Shown piece by piece: positions 1 to 7,985 of a stretch of 64,000 nucleotides of DNA (position 1 is the first letter of the stretch; each line of letters begins with the position of its first letter). This DNA is from JAEUJM01 sp041908445. Its GTDB lineage: Bacteria > Actinomycetota > Acidimicrobiia > Acidimicrobiales > DATDAH01. Position numbers and translations under genes: made by a program. The notes beneath the pieces are model-generated. The model ran no database searches, was not told where the DNA came from, and saw nothing but the letters and a program-made list of their open reading frames with translations. The stretch covers positions 6,376 through 70,375 of the forward strand of contig JAYRFK010000017.1 in assembly GCA_041908445.1 (NCBI GenBank). Direction: 5' to 3'.

Positions 1-560
1 TGGCCGGCGCCGTCGACGGTGGAGGCCTGTCCGAAGGCGTGGGCGCCGCACACGAAGCGAACGACGGCACTGAAGGCCTGCCCGTCGAACATCCCGTGGG
101 GCCGGCCGGTCCAGTCGAGCACGTCGCAGTCGCTCGAGAAGCCACCGCGGGGGACCACCTGCAGCACGACCCGGTCCCGCGGGTCGAGCACTAGGTAGCG
201 GCGTGTGCCGCCGGCGAGGAACCCCGGCACCTCCACGTGCACCGACCCACGCGGGCGGCCGGTCGCGTCGAACACGGGCCAGCGGCCAGCGCCCTCGATC
301 CCGACGGCACCGTACGACAGCGCCAGGGCGGGTTCGGCCAGCACGGTGAGGTCCGGCAGGTTCGGGTTGGGTCCCGGTGGGTCTCGCCACTCGGCCCCCC
401 AGGAGGCCACTCGGTCCGTCCAGTCCCCGCCCTCGGCGTGGCGCCAGTGGGCGCGGCCGAACGGGTCCGGGTGCCAGTCCCCACCCGCGCCCCCCGCTGA
501 CGAGGACGGTCCGGGCGTCGGTTCGCCGGGGCCGGTGGGGGCGTCGGGAGGCAGGGTCAT
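1..560 (-). CDS. DUF2510-containing protein, 3' part cut by window edge
   Basis: The reading frame opens at an ATG at 560 and stays open to base 1, giving about 186 codons without a stop, so the C-terminus lies outside the window. Near residues 25-50 it carries a DUF2510-like pattern (G-D-W-H-P-D-P-F-G ... H-W-R-H ... W-T-D-R-V), a short Trp-rich module common at the N-terminus of actinobacterial membrane or envelope proteins. The rest resembles no enzyme I can name and has no membrane segment in the visible part. The next gene upstream on this strand (586-1368) encodes a two-TM protein 25 bases away, so the two may be co-transcribed. DUF2510 is a pattern judgement; function is unknown. Confidence 0.7.
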   Translation of the reverse strand, partial: MTLPPDAPTGPGEPTPGPSSSAGGAGGDWHPDPFGRAHWRHAEGGDWTDRVASWGAEWRDPPGPNPNLPDLTVLAEPALALSYGAVGIEGAGRWPVFDATGRPRGSVHVEVPGFLAGGTRRYLVLDPRDRVVLQVVPRGGFSSDCDVLDWTGRPHGMFDGQAFSAVVRFVCGAHAFGQASTVDGAG

Positions 561-585
561 CGAGGCGGAGGCGGTCCGTCCGACG

Positions 586-1368
586 TCAGGTCGTGCCCGG
601 CGGCGGGGGTGGCGGCGGCCCCGATCCCCACCCTGGCGGCGGCGTGGGCGGGGCCGCCATCGGGGATCCGGCGACGCCGGTCGCGTACACGGCCTGGTTG
701 CGGCGGCGCTTCCGGCTGCCCGAGCGGACCGCCGTGACCACCAGCAGGACGACGGCCAGGACGCCGACCGGCACGGCGAGCGCCACGAGCAGCAGCCCCC
801 CCAGCTCGACCTCGTCCGGCTCCACGACGAGGCGCTGCGTCCCGAGGGGCGCGTCCGAGCGGACGGTGTAGGTGCCGGGCTCGTCGGCCACGAAGGTCCA
901 CACCGTCACCGTGATCTCGTCGTTGATGCGCAGGACGCCGGCATCGCCGTTGTCCAGGGGGAGGCGGTCACCGCCCCCCGGCGGGCGCACGACGGGCTCG
1001 CCCTCGAGGGCCAGGAGGCTCGGGTCGCAGATCGCCTCGGTGGTGGTCCGGCGGTTCTCGCCGGTGCCCGTGCGGCGGGACTCGAGGCGGCACACCCCGG
1101 TGTCGGTGAAGCGGTTCGACTGGTAGCGGATCCGGTAGGTGCCCGGCTCCTCGATGAGGATCTCGGCCCGACCGGGCACGTCGAAGGTGCCGGACTCGTC
1201 GGGCAGGTTCTCGCCGATGAGCTGTGCGCACCCGCCGATGCCGAGGCCGGCGGCGGCGAGGAAGAGCACGACCACGAGCACCCACCAGAGCTTCGAGACC
1301 TTCTTCGGGGCGTCGGCCGCGGGCGCCGTCGGGAGCGTCGGGCTCGGGTGCAGGAAGGGCTCGGCCAT
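586..1368 (-). CDS. Two-TM protein with extracytoplasmic domain and Pro-rich tail
   Basis: 260 residues from ATG 1368. A longer in-frame start at 1542 exists, but it would overlap the divergent gene and add an Arg-rich stretch, so the internal ATG is preferred; a TAGCGT hexamer lies 11 bases upstream. A basic KK-x-SK stretch precedes a first membrane helix (about residues 30-50). A roughly 120-residue soluble domain with two Cys follows, then a second helix (about 195-220), a cluster of basic residues, and a cytoplasmic tail ending in a run of prolines and glycines. This resembles small actinobacterial membrane proteins of unknown function. The soluble domain probably faces outward. I cannot name a family. 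Confidence 0.65.
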   Translation of the reverse strand: MAEPFLHPSPTLPTAPAADAPKKVSKLWWVLVVVLFLAAAGLGIGGCAQLIGENLPDESGTFDVPGRAEILIEEPGTYRIRYQSNRFTDTGVCRLESRRTGTGENRRTTTEAICDPSLLALEGEPVVRPPGGGDRLPLDNGDAGVLRINDEITVTVWTFVADEPGTYTVRSDAPLGTQRLVVEPDEVELGGLLLVALAVPVGVLAVVLLVVTAVRSGSRKRRRNQAVYATGVAGSPMAAPPTPPPGWGSGPPPPPPPGTT

Positions 1369-1482
1369 GGCAACGCCCGACGCTAGTGCGGCCGCTCGAA
1401 CGGCTCCGGTGCACGCGTGGTGGAGCCGCGCGGGGACCTTCGGCCCTCCCGGCGCGGCGAGCAGCCGTCGTACGGTCCGGGC

Positions 1483-2133
1483 GTGGGACGAGCGACCACC
1501 GTCGGGATCGCCGGGGCGGCGGTGGCCTACGCCGGACTCCACTGGCTGGGTCGCACGTCGGGCACCACCGTGGCCGAGCGGCGGCTCGCAGCGCCGGGGG
1601 ACGACCTCGTCGAGTCACCGCTGGTCGTCACCGACCACGCCGTCACGGTCGATGCCCCGCCGGGTGCCGTCTGGCCGTGGCTCGTGCAGATGGGGTGGGG
1701 ACGGGCCGGCTGGTACACGGCTCGATGGGTCGACCGCGCCTTCTTCCCCGCCAACGGTCCCAGCGCGGACCGGATCCACGAGGAGTGGCAGGACCTGGCC
1801 GTCGGGGACCGGGTGCTCGACGGCGCCCCCGAGACCGAGTGCGGGTTCGTGGTGCGGGCGCTCGAGCCCGACCGGCACCTGGTCCTGCACTCGACGGAGC
1901 ACCTGCCGCCGCAGTTCCGCGATCGCTTCGGCGCCTGGATCGACTGGAGCTGGGCCTTCGTGCTCAGCGACCTCGGTGACGGCCGGACGCGCTTCCACTT
2001 CCGCACCCGCGCCCGCCTGGGCCCGCCCTGGCTGGCGGCGGCCTACTGGCTGGTCCTGGTCCCCGCGGACCACGTGATGGCCCGCCAGATGCTGGCCGGC
2101 GTGCGCCGACGGGCCGAGGGGCGCCTCGGGTGA
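1483..2133 (+). CDS. SRPBCC-family protein
   Basis: 216 residues. The start is taken as GTG 1483 because TACGGT (1471-1476) lies exactly 6 bases before it, the leaderless layout seen repeatedly in this window. An upstream in-frame ATG at 1417 would add a basic tail. The N-terminus has a weak hydrophobic segment. The core has the SRPBCC signature (V-D-A-P-P-G-A-V-W-P-W-L-V-Q-M near residue 60), a lipid- or polyketide-binding helix-grip fold. The last codons overlap the next gene, which is a paralogue with the same W-P-W-L-x-Q-x-G motif, so the two are likely translated together. Ligand and reaction are unknown. Confidence 0.75.
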   Translation: MGRATTVGIAGAAVAYAGLHWLGRTSGTTVAERRLAAPGDDLVESPLVVTDHAVTVDAPPGAVWPWLVQMGWGRAGWYTARWVDRAFFPANGPSADRIHEEWQDLAVGDRVLDGAPETECGFVVRALEPDRHLVLHSTEHLPPQFRDRFGAWIDWSWAFVLSDLGDGRTRFHFRTRARLGPPWLAAAYWLVLVPADHVMARQMLAGVRRRAEGRLG

Positions 2134-2762
2134 GGATCGGTCGCCTCGCCGCGGCAGTGGGCTGTGGGATCGCAGGGGCGATCGCGTTCGGCTGGTACCG
2201 GCGCTGGCACCTGCGGTGGGGGGCGACCGTCGACGAGGTGCAGGGGCCGCTGCCCGGCGACGCGATCGTTCCGGTGCCGCGGTTCGAGGCCACACGCGCG
2301 GTGACGATCGACGCCCCACCGGCGGCGGTGTGGCCCTGGCTGGCGCAGATCGGGCGAGGACGCGCCGGCTTCTACGCCTACGACCTCCTCGACAACGCCG
2401 GCGAGCCGAGCGCCGAACGCATCCTGCCGGAACACCAGCATCTGGCCGTCGGCGACCTGGCCGCACCGATGGCGCTGCCCGCGGACGACCGCAACAGCTT
2501 CCGGGTGTTCGGCTTCGAGGAGCCCGAGTGGCTGGGCTGGGCCAAGCCGGGATCGACCTGGGTCTGGGTGCTCCGGCCACTCGACGACGGACAGCGCACC
2601 CGCCTGGTCGTCCGCCTCAAGGCGACCGATCGACTGCCCTGGTCGCTGGTCAGCGCCCCGTTGTTGGAGCTCGGCGACTTCCCGATGATGCGCAAAGAGC
2701 TCCTCGGCATCAAAGCCCGCGCCGAGGCCGGCGACGGCTCGGCGCTGACGGGAGGACGGTGA
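2130..2762 (+). CDS. SRPBCC-family protein, paralogue of the upstream gene
   Basis: 210 residues starting at GTG 2130, which shares GTGA with the stop of the preceding gene; this is a translational-coupling arrangement and fixes the start. A short N-terminal hydrophobic stretch (about residues 4-22) may anchor it. The SRPBCC motif I-D-A-P-P-A-A-V-W-P-W-L-A-Q-I-G near residue 55 matches the neighbour closely, so the pair looks like an old tandem duplication. It could act as a heterodimer or on related hydrophobic ligands; this is inference from arrangement only. Confidence 0.75.
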   Translation: MRIGRLAAAVGCGIAGAIAFGWYRRWHLRWGATVDEVQGPLPGDAIVPVPRFEATRAVTIDAPPAAVWPWLAQIGRGRAGFYAYDLLDNAGEPSAERILPEHQHLAVGDLAAPMALPADDRNSFRVFGFEEPEWLGWAKPGSTWVWVLRPLDDGQRTRLVVRLKATDRLPWSLVSAPLLELGDFPMMRKELLGIKARAEAGDGSALTGGR

Positions 2763-2861
2763 TCGGTCGCTCCGTCCACCCCCGCGGCCGAAGCGGCGCC
2801 GGACGTCGGGGGCGGGTGACGGCGGCGGGCGTGGTTGGATGAGCGCTCCGGCGGACGCCGG

Positions 2862-2891
2862 CGCACCCGAACCCGAACCCGAACCCGAACC
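2862..2891 (+). repeat. Hexanucleotide tandem repeat CCCGAA, about 4.5 units
   Basis: A short direct repeat of CCCGAA just upstream of the SDR gene. If translation began at ATG 2839 it would encode an alternating Pro-Glu stretch. The strong Shine-Dalgarno behind it argues that it is untranslated. Such repeats can vary in copy number by slippage. Confidence 0.7.
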
Positions 2892-2904
2892 TGGAGGGGG
2901 ACCC

Positions 2905-3702
2905 ATGGCCCGCGCACTCATCACCGGCTGCTCGACCGGCATCGGGCGGGCGACCGCGGTGGAGCTCACCCGCCGGGGGCACGAGGTGGTCGCCACCGCC
3001 CGCCGGCTCCCGACCCTGGAGGGCCTCGACGTGGCCGCCCGGCTCGAGCTCGACGTCGACGACGACGCCTCTGTGGCGGCGGCGGTCGCCGCCGCCGGCG
3101 AGGTCGACGTGCTGGTCAACAACGCCGGCTGGGAGGCCGGCGGTCCGGTCGAGCGGGTGCCCATCGACGCGGTCAGGGCCATGTTCGAGACCAACGTCTT
3201 CGGCCTCGTCCGCATGGTCCAGGCGCTGGCGCCGGCGATGCGCGAGCGGGGCACCGGCACCATCGTCAACGTGTCGTCGATGGCGGGCCGGGTGGCGGCG
3301 CCGCTCAACGGCCTCTACTCGGCGTCCAAGTTCGCGGTCGAGGCCCTCTCGGAGAGCCTCCACTACGAGCTCGGCCACTTCGGGATCCGCGTGGTGGTGA
3401 TCGAGCCGGGCGAGATCGCCACCGCCTTCGGCGACAACGTGCGCCGCTTCGGCGAGGACACCGCCCCGTGGGACGAACTGCGGGCGGAGTGGGACCGGGC
3501 CTCCGGGCTGCTCGGGGGCGGCGAGCCCGCCCCGGGCCCCGAGCTGGTGGCCACCGCGATCGCCGAGGCCGTCGAGGCCGACGACCCGCCGCTGCGCATC
3601 CCCGTCGGCGCCGACGCCGAGCTCGTCGCCGCGGTGCGCTCGGCCAACGACGACGCCGCCTTCGAGGCCACCATGCGGGCGACGCTCGGCCTCACCTGGT
3701 AG
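2905..3702 (+). CDS. Short-chain dehydrogenase/reductase (SDR)
   Basis: 265 residues. ATG 2905 is chosen because GGAGGGGG sits just before it at good spacing; an in-frame ATG at 2839 would add a Pro-Glu repeat tail. Classical SDR landmarks are visible: the Rossmann motif T-G-C-S-T-G-I-G at residues 7-14, N-N-A-G near 73-76, a catalytic Ser in N-V-S-S-M, and Y-S-A-S-K (YxxxK). It should be a cytosolic NAD(P)-dependent oxidoreductase acting on a carbonyl or alcohol. Length is typical for classical SDRs. Substrate is not readable. It stands alone between the SRPBCC pair and a secreted-protein gene. Confidence 0.9.
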   Translation: MARALITGCSTGIGRATAVELTRRGHEVVATARRLPTLEGLDVAARLELDVDDDASVAAAVAAAGEVDVLVNNAGWEAGGPVERVPIDAVRAMFETNVFGLVRMVQALAPAMRERGTGTIVNVSSMAGRVAAPLNGLYSASKFAVEALSESLHYELGHFGIRVVVIEPGEIATAFGDNVRRFGEDTAPWDELRAEWDRASGLLGGGEPAPGPELVATAIAEAVEADDPPLRIPVGADAELVAAVRSANDDAAFEATMRATLGLTW

Positions 3703-3774
3703 GGCCGCACGAGCCGACCGGGCCGAGCACGGACCTTCGACCCTTCCTCGAGCGCCCGCTCGGGCGCATGATCG

Positions 3775-3793
3775 AGGTGTCGTCAAGACACCT
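3775..3793. promoter_or_regulatory. Inverted repeat AGGTGTC-N5-GACACCT
   Basis: A perfect 7-5-7 inverted repeat lies 29 bases before the start of the M23/NHL gene and 13 bases before its AGGAGG ribosome-binding region. It is a plausible operator or mRNA hairpin controlling that gene. No regulator can be assigned. Confidence 0.4.
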
Positions 3794-3821
3794 GGGACTC
3801 CCATGAGAGGAGGTCGAGGCG

Positions 3822-6554
3822 ATGCGTCGGCTGACCCGAAGCGCCCGAGTGGTGCTGGCGGCCAGCCTGGTGCTCCTCCTCGGAGCGACGCTGTTTCCCC
3901 GCGTCGGGGCCGATGAGAGCGACGCGGTGGCGGCGGCCACCGCGACCGTCACGTTCGCGTGTGGCGAACGCACGGTGCCGCTCGTGGTGGACGCGTGGGT
4001 CGACCCGGCGGAGGTCCCGGACGGCGGCTCGGTGAACGTGGCGTGGACCGTGACGCTGCCGAGCGCCGACCAACTGCTCGCCGGTGAGCAGCTCGTGGTC
4101 ACGTTCCCACTCCCGGCGGAGGCGATCGTCGCCGAGGCCGACGTGGCCGCGCTCGGCGGCGTCGACGGCACGGGGTGGACGGTCGCGAACGGGCAGCTGA
4201 CCGTCGACCTCGGTCTGACCGGCGGCCCCGACCCCGTGCGGGCCACGGTGACGGCGTCGGTGGACCTGCGGGCCGGCGTCGCGCCGGCCGTGATCTCGTT
4301 CGGCGCGCCGAATGCGCTCGTCCTGGTCGGTGCGGGTCCGGGGGGTGGCGACCTCACGTGCTCACCGACCGCACCCGTGGCCGCGCTGGTGGAGGTGGTC
4401 GTGTCCCAGGTGACCGTCCCCACCAGCGCGCCGACGACGTCCGTCCCGACCACGTCGCCACCCAGCACCTCGCCACCCACCACCTCGGTCACGACCCCGC
4501 CGCCCACCACGAGCACCACGAGGCCGCACGACCCCGCGGCCGGTGGCGACGCGCCGGCGGCGACGCCGCCGGACCCGTCCGAGGTGCCCTCGGTGCCCCC
4601 GGGACGGGGGCCGGCCAGCCAGGTCGTCACCGGCGACGTCGACGGCGCCCGGACCCGCCTGACGACGATGCAGGACCGCCTGGCCGCCTCGGACGCCGAT
4701 CTGGCCGATCTGCGGCAACGGTCGGCCGCGATCGAACGGGGCCTGCGCCGCCTCGAGGACGAGCGCCGCCAGATGGCCGACAAGCTCCTCAGCCGGGCCC
4801 GGGACCTCGACGCCCTGCTGGCCGCCACCTACATCGCCGCCGTCGATGCCGAGGTCACGCCCGAGGTGCCCGACACGGGCACGGTCCCGCTCGCGACGGC
4901 GCTCGACCACGCCCGGCGTGAGTACGAGCGCCTCCTGGGGCGAGAGGCCGAGGTGATGGCGCAACTGAGCGACATCGCCACGGAACGGGCTGAGGGGCGG
5001 CGGTCGCTCGACCAGGCGCGCGCCGACCACCAGGACCTGCACGCGGCCGTGACCGACGGCCGGCGTCAGGTCGAGACCTTCCGGCTCGGCGGCGATCTGG
5101 CCGTCACCGGGTTCCACTTCCCGGTCGCGGGCCCGCACGACTTCAGCGACACGTGGCACGCCCCCCGCTCGGGCGGGCGCCTGCACGAGGGGACCGACAT
5201 CTTCGCCTCCGAGGGCACGCCGCTGCGGGCCGTCGAGCGGGGTGTGCTGGCGGACGTGGGCACCAACTCCCTCGGCGGGATCAAGCTCTGGCTGGTCGGG
5301 GAGAGCGGTACGCACTACTACTACGCCCACCTCAGCGCGTACGCGCCCGGCGTGGCCGACGGCCTGCTCGTCGGCGCCGGCGAGGTGATCGGGTACGTCG
5401 GTCACACCGGCAACGCCCGCACCACACCGTCGCACGTGCACTTCGAAGTGCACCCGGCGGGCGGCGATGCCGTCGACGGCTACCCGCTCCTGGCCGCGGC
5501 CGACGGCACCCGCGCCCCGTCGGTCGACCCTGGCTCGGCCGGGTCGACCACGGCGGCCGCGGGCCCCGTGACGCCATCGACCACGACCACGACCGCCACG
5601 ACCGCCACGACCGCCACGGCCGTCCCGACCACACCCACGACGGCCGCGGCGCCGCCGGCCTCCGGCGGGAGCTCCGAGGGCGAGGACGAGCACGCGGTCG
5701 GTGGGTCGGCGCCCGTCCCCCGGCCGGCCTGGGGCGACGGTGGCCGTGCCCGCGCCGGAGCGCGTCCGGTGGCGGTGGCGGTGGGGCCGGACGGTCGTGG
5801 GTACGTGGTCGACGTGGCCGGTGACCGTGTCGTCGTCCTCGCGGCCGACGGGTCCCGTGTCGGTGCGTTCGGCGGGCCGGGCAGCGCCGAGGGCCGCTTC
5901 CACGAGCCGCGCGGTGTCGCGGTGGCGCCGGACGGAACGGTCTACGTGGCCGACACCGGCAACAACCGCATCCAGCACTTCAGCGCCGAGGGCGACCTGC
6001 TCGGTGCGTGGGGCGAGACCGGATCGCGCGAGGGCAGGTTCAACGAGCCCACCGGGGTGGCGGTGGACGGCCGAGGTCGCGTGTTCGTGGTGGACCGCCT
6101 CAACAACCGGGTCCAGGTCTTCGACGGCGGTGGTCGGCCCCTCCGGTCCTGGGGCGGCTTCGGGGCCGAGCCCGGTCGGTTCGCGAACCCCACCGGCCTC
6201 TCGATCGGTCCGGACGGCGACGTGTACGTGGCCGACACCTTCAACGCTCGGATCCAGCGCTTCACCGCTCGTGGGACCTACGTGGGCGAGTGGGTGGGTC
6301 GCCTGCGCCGGCCCGTCGGCGTGGTCGTGACGGCCGGCGGCGAGCTCCTGGTCGCCGACGACGCGGCTCGCCCGGTCCGCCAGCTCGACTCGGCGGGGCA
6401 CCAGATCGTGGCCTGGGGCGGCGCCTCGGAAGGCGAGGGGCTCCAGCGGGTGCGGGGCTTGGCCCTCGACGGTGCCGGACGCCTCTACCTCGCCGCCGAC
6501 GGGGCGGTGCTGGCGTACAAAGGCGACGGCGCCGGCGGGGCGGCGTCGCCCTGA
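3822..6554 (+). CDS. Secreted M23 metallopeptidase fused to an NHL-repeat propeller
   Basis: 910 residues; ATG 3822 follows an AGGAGG site. In order: signal peptide (about 1-30), a beta-rich domain, a Thr/Pro linker (about 205-240), a coiled-coil (about 277-423), an M23 LytM-type domain with H455-x3-D459 and H538-V-H540, a second Thr/Ala linker (about 575-620), then about six NHL blades (about 640-905) with repeated V-Y-V-A-D-T-x-N-x-R-I-Q. M23 enzymes cut peptidoglycan cross-bridges, and the metal-binding residues look intact. Coiled-coil plus M23 recalls EnvC/RipA-like division or envelope factors. The propeller tail is unusual and may bind a wall or protein partner. It should be extracytoplasmic. 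Confidence 0.9.
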   Translation: MRRLTRSARVVLAASLVLLLGATLFPRVGADESDAVAAATATVTFACGERTVPLVVDAWVDPAEVPDGGSVNVAWTVTLPSADQLLAGEQLVVTFPLPAEAIVAEADVAALGGVDGTGWTVANGQLTVDLGLTGGPDPVRATVTASVDLRAGVAPAVISFGAPNALVLVGAGPGGGDLTCSPTAPVAALVEVVVSQVTVPTSAPTTSVPTTSPPSTSPPTTSVTTPPPTTSTTRPHDPAAGGDAPAATPPDPSEVPSVPPGRGPASQVVTGDVDGARTRLTTMQDRLAASDADLADLRQRSAAIERGLRRLEDERRQMADKLLSRARDLDALLAATYIAAVDAEVTPEVPDTGTVPLATALDHARREYERLLGREAEVMAQLSDIATERAEGRRSLDQARADHQDLHAAVTDGRRQVETFRLGGDLAVTGFHFPVAGPHDFSDTWHAPRSGGRLHEGTDIFASEGTPLRAVERGVLADVGTNSLGGIKLWLVGESGTHYYYAHLSAYAPGVADGLLVGAGEVIGYVGHTGNARTTPSHVHFEVHPAGGDAVDGYPLLAAADGTRAPSVDPGSAGSTTAAAGPVTPSTTTTTATTATTATAVPTTPTTAAAPPASGGSSEGEDEHAVGGSAPVPRPAWGDGGRARAGARPVAVAVGPDGRGYVVDVAGDRVVVLAADGSRVGAFGGPGSAEGRFHEPRGVAVAPDGTVYVADTGNNRIQHFSAEGDLLGAWGETGSREGRFNEPTGVAVDGRGRVFVVDRLNNRVQVFDGGGRPLRSWGGFGAEPGRFANPTGLSIGPDGDVYVADTFNARIQRFTARGTYVGEWVGRLRRPVGVVVTAGGELLVADDAARPVRQLDSAGHQIVAWGGASEGEGLQRVRGLALDGAGRLYLAADGAVLAYKGDGAGGAASP

Positions 6555-6605
6555 GCGTCCCGTCGCGGCGGGGCCGGCGGGTGCCCCCGCCCCCGTTGCG
6601 CTCCC

Positions 6606-6737
6606 TCAGGTCTCGGGGCGGACCGGGACGCCGAGGGGCGGCACCCGTTCCTCGGCCGGCAGGCCGGACCAGTCGCTGGTGTCCCGTGGCCCTGCCGCCG
6701 GCGCCACCGTGACGGGGATGTCGGTGAGGTGGGCCAT
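6606..6737 (-). pseudogene. Possible C-terminal remnant of an unidentified minus-strand gene
   Basis: A 43-codon frame ends at 6606. Its composition (many Asp, Pro and Val, few Arg or Ser runs) looks like a genuine protein tail rather than a shadow, and the frame stays open upstream only as low-complexity antisense sequence. It faces head-to-head with another gene remnant (6729-6959), and both lose recognisable sequence at about 6735. I cannot identify the family, so pseudogene status is an inference from the neighbour. Confidence 0.3.
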
Positions 6738-6959
6738 GCCCGGGGCGAGCTCTGCTTCTGGTGGTCGCTGTTCCTCTTCGGGCTGGCGGCGGCGCCGAGC
6801 TACTGGTGGACGGTCGTCGGGGCGGTCTCGATCTCGGTCATGTTCGCGGCGGCGTCGATCCCCATGATCGAGAAGCGCAGTGCCGAGCGTCGTCCCGCCT
6901 GGGCCGACGACGCCCGGCGCACGTCGGTGCTGGTGCCCCGCCCGCCCCGTCGCGCCTGA
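6729..6959 (+). pseudogene. C-terminal fragment of a DUF1295 / steroid 5-alpha-reductase-like protein
   Basis: Only 76 codons are present. They contain the hallmark end of DUF1295 membrane enzymes: G-E-L-C-F-W-W-S-L-F-L-F-G-L, then a membrane helix, then S-I-P-M-I-E-K-R and a terminal P-R-P-P-R. In the family the G-E is preceded by R-H-P-N-Y-x; here that segment is degenerate (G-H-A-R) and the 180 or so upstream residues, including most TM helices, are missing. The fragment probably has no activity. A deletion that fused the tails of two divergent genes would explain both this and the facing remnant. Confidence 0.65.
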
Positions 6960-7041
6960 CGGGCCAACCGGACACCCGGCACGCCGGCGCCCCGGTCGGT
7001 AGGTTGCGGCCCGCACCCAGCGACGAGGCGAGGAGCGGGCG

Positions 7042-7509
7042 ATGGCGGGCAGGGACACGTTCACGATCGAGCGGTCGACGACGATCGGGGCGCCGGCGGC
7101 GGCGATCTTCGAGCGCCTGGTCGACTTCCACCGCTGGGGCGAGTGGTCGCCGTGGGAGGACCTCGACCCCGCGATGGCCCGCACCTTCTCCGGCGCCGAG
7201 GCGGGTGTCGGCGCGGTCTACGAGTGGAGCGGGAACAAGAAGGCAGGGTCGGGGCGCATGGAGGTGCTGGAGGCCGACGCCCCCGGTGCCGCGACCATCG
7301 ACCTGCAGTTCCTGAAGCCCTTCAAGGCCCACAACGTCATCCGCTTCACGCTGGTCGAGGACGTCGGCGCCACCGCGGTGACGTGGACGATGACCGGGCC
7401 CACGACCTTCATGACCAAGGTGATGGGGATCTTCAAGAGCATGGACTCGATGGTCGGCCCCGACTTCGAGAAGGGCCTGGCGCAGCTGAAGGCGGCCGCC
7501 GAGGGCTGA
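7042..7509 (+). CDS. SRPBCC family (polyketide cyclase/dehydrase-like) protein
   Basis: 155 residues; ATG 7042 follows AGGAG, and TAGGTT at about 7000 is a candidate -10. It has the classic small START-like layout: an opening strand (F-T-I-E-R-S-T-T-I-G-A-P-A-A-A-I-F), V-D-F-H-R-W-G-E-W-S-P-W near residue 35, and a C-terminal amphipathic helix (F-E-K-G-L-A-Q-L-K). Proteins of this type bind a hydrophobic ligand in the cytosol; many have no known reaction. It is unrelated in detail to the two SRPBCC genes at 1483-2762. Single gene, no operon partner. Confidence 0.8.
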   Translation: MAGRDTFTIERSTTIGAPAAAIFERLVDFHRWGEWSPWEDLDPAMARTFSGAEAGVGAVYEWSGNKKAGSGRMEVLEADAPGAATIDLQFLKPFKAHNVIRFTLVEDVGATAVTWTMTGPTTFMTKVMGIFKSMDSMVGPDFEKGLAQLKAAAEG

Positions 7510-7527
7510 GCGGGCCGGCCCTGCCGG

Positions 7528-7917
7528 TCAGGCGCGGCCGAGGATCCGCTCGACCCGGAGCTCGATGGCGACCCGATCCTCGCGCTCGCGCGGGGCCTGG
7601 TAGCGCTCGCCGTAGCGGCGCTCTGCCTCCGCCACCCGGGCGGGGTCGTCGGTGACCGTCGCGGTGCCCTCCAGGGTCAACCAGCGGCCGCCGTCGAGCT
7701 GGCTCACCGCGGCTCGGCCCCCGCCCGCGAGGTTGCGGGCCTTGCGGGACGAGCGGGCGGTGATGATGCGGACGACGTGGGTCTCGGGGTCGTAGGAGAA
7801 CCCCACGGGCACCACGTGGGGGGACCCGTCGGGCCGCAGCGTGGTCAGGGTGGCGAGGTGGCGCTCGGTCAGGAAGCGGAGCACCGCCGGCCCGGGGTCG
7901 TCGACGTCGATGGCCAC
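7528..7917 (-). CDS. PPOX-class F420-dependent enzyme
   Basis: 129 residues, a split-barrel flavin-type protein. The opening L-A-T-L-T-T-L-R-P-D-G-S-P-H-V-V-P-V and the later R-K-A-R-N-L are typical of the actinobacterial PPOX group that uses cofactor F420 instead of FMN to reduce small organics. The start GTG 7917 is preceded by TAGGTT at 7925-7930 with 7 bases between, so the transcript is probably leaderless. Convergent with the SRPBCC gene. The physiological substrate is unknown; F420 rather than FMN use is from family knowledge, not visible directly. Confidence 0.85.
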   Translation of the reverse strand: MAIDVDDPGPAVLRFLTERHLATLTTLRPDGSPHVVPVGFSYDPETHVVRIITARSSRKARNLAGGGRAAVSQLDGGRWLTLEGTATVTDDPARVAEAERRYGERYQAPREREDRVAIELRVERILGRA

Positions 7918-7985
7918 GGCGGCGAACCTACCGTCGGGCCCGGCCGGCTTCCGGGTCGGGGAGCGGACCGGCCAAGATCGTGGCC

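Noticed and set aside
4362..6401. Minus-strand open frame opposite the M23/NHL gene
   Set aside because: Plus-strand frame has signal peptide, M23 and NHL motifs; the opposite frame is Arg/Gly/His-rich shadow.
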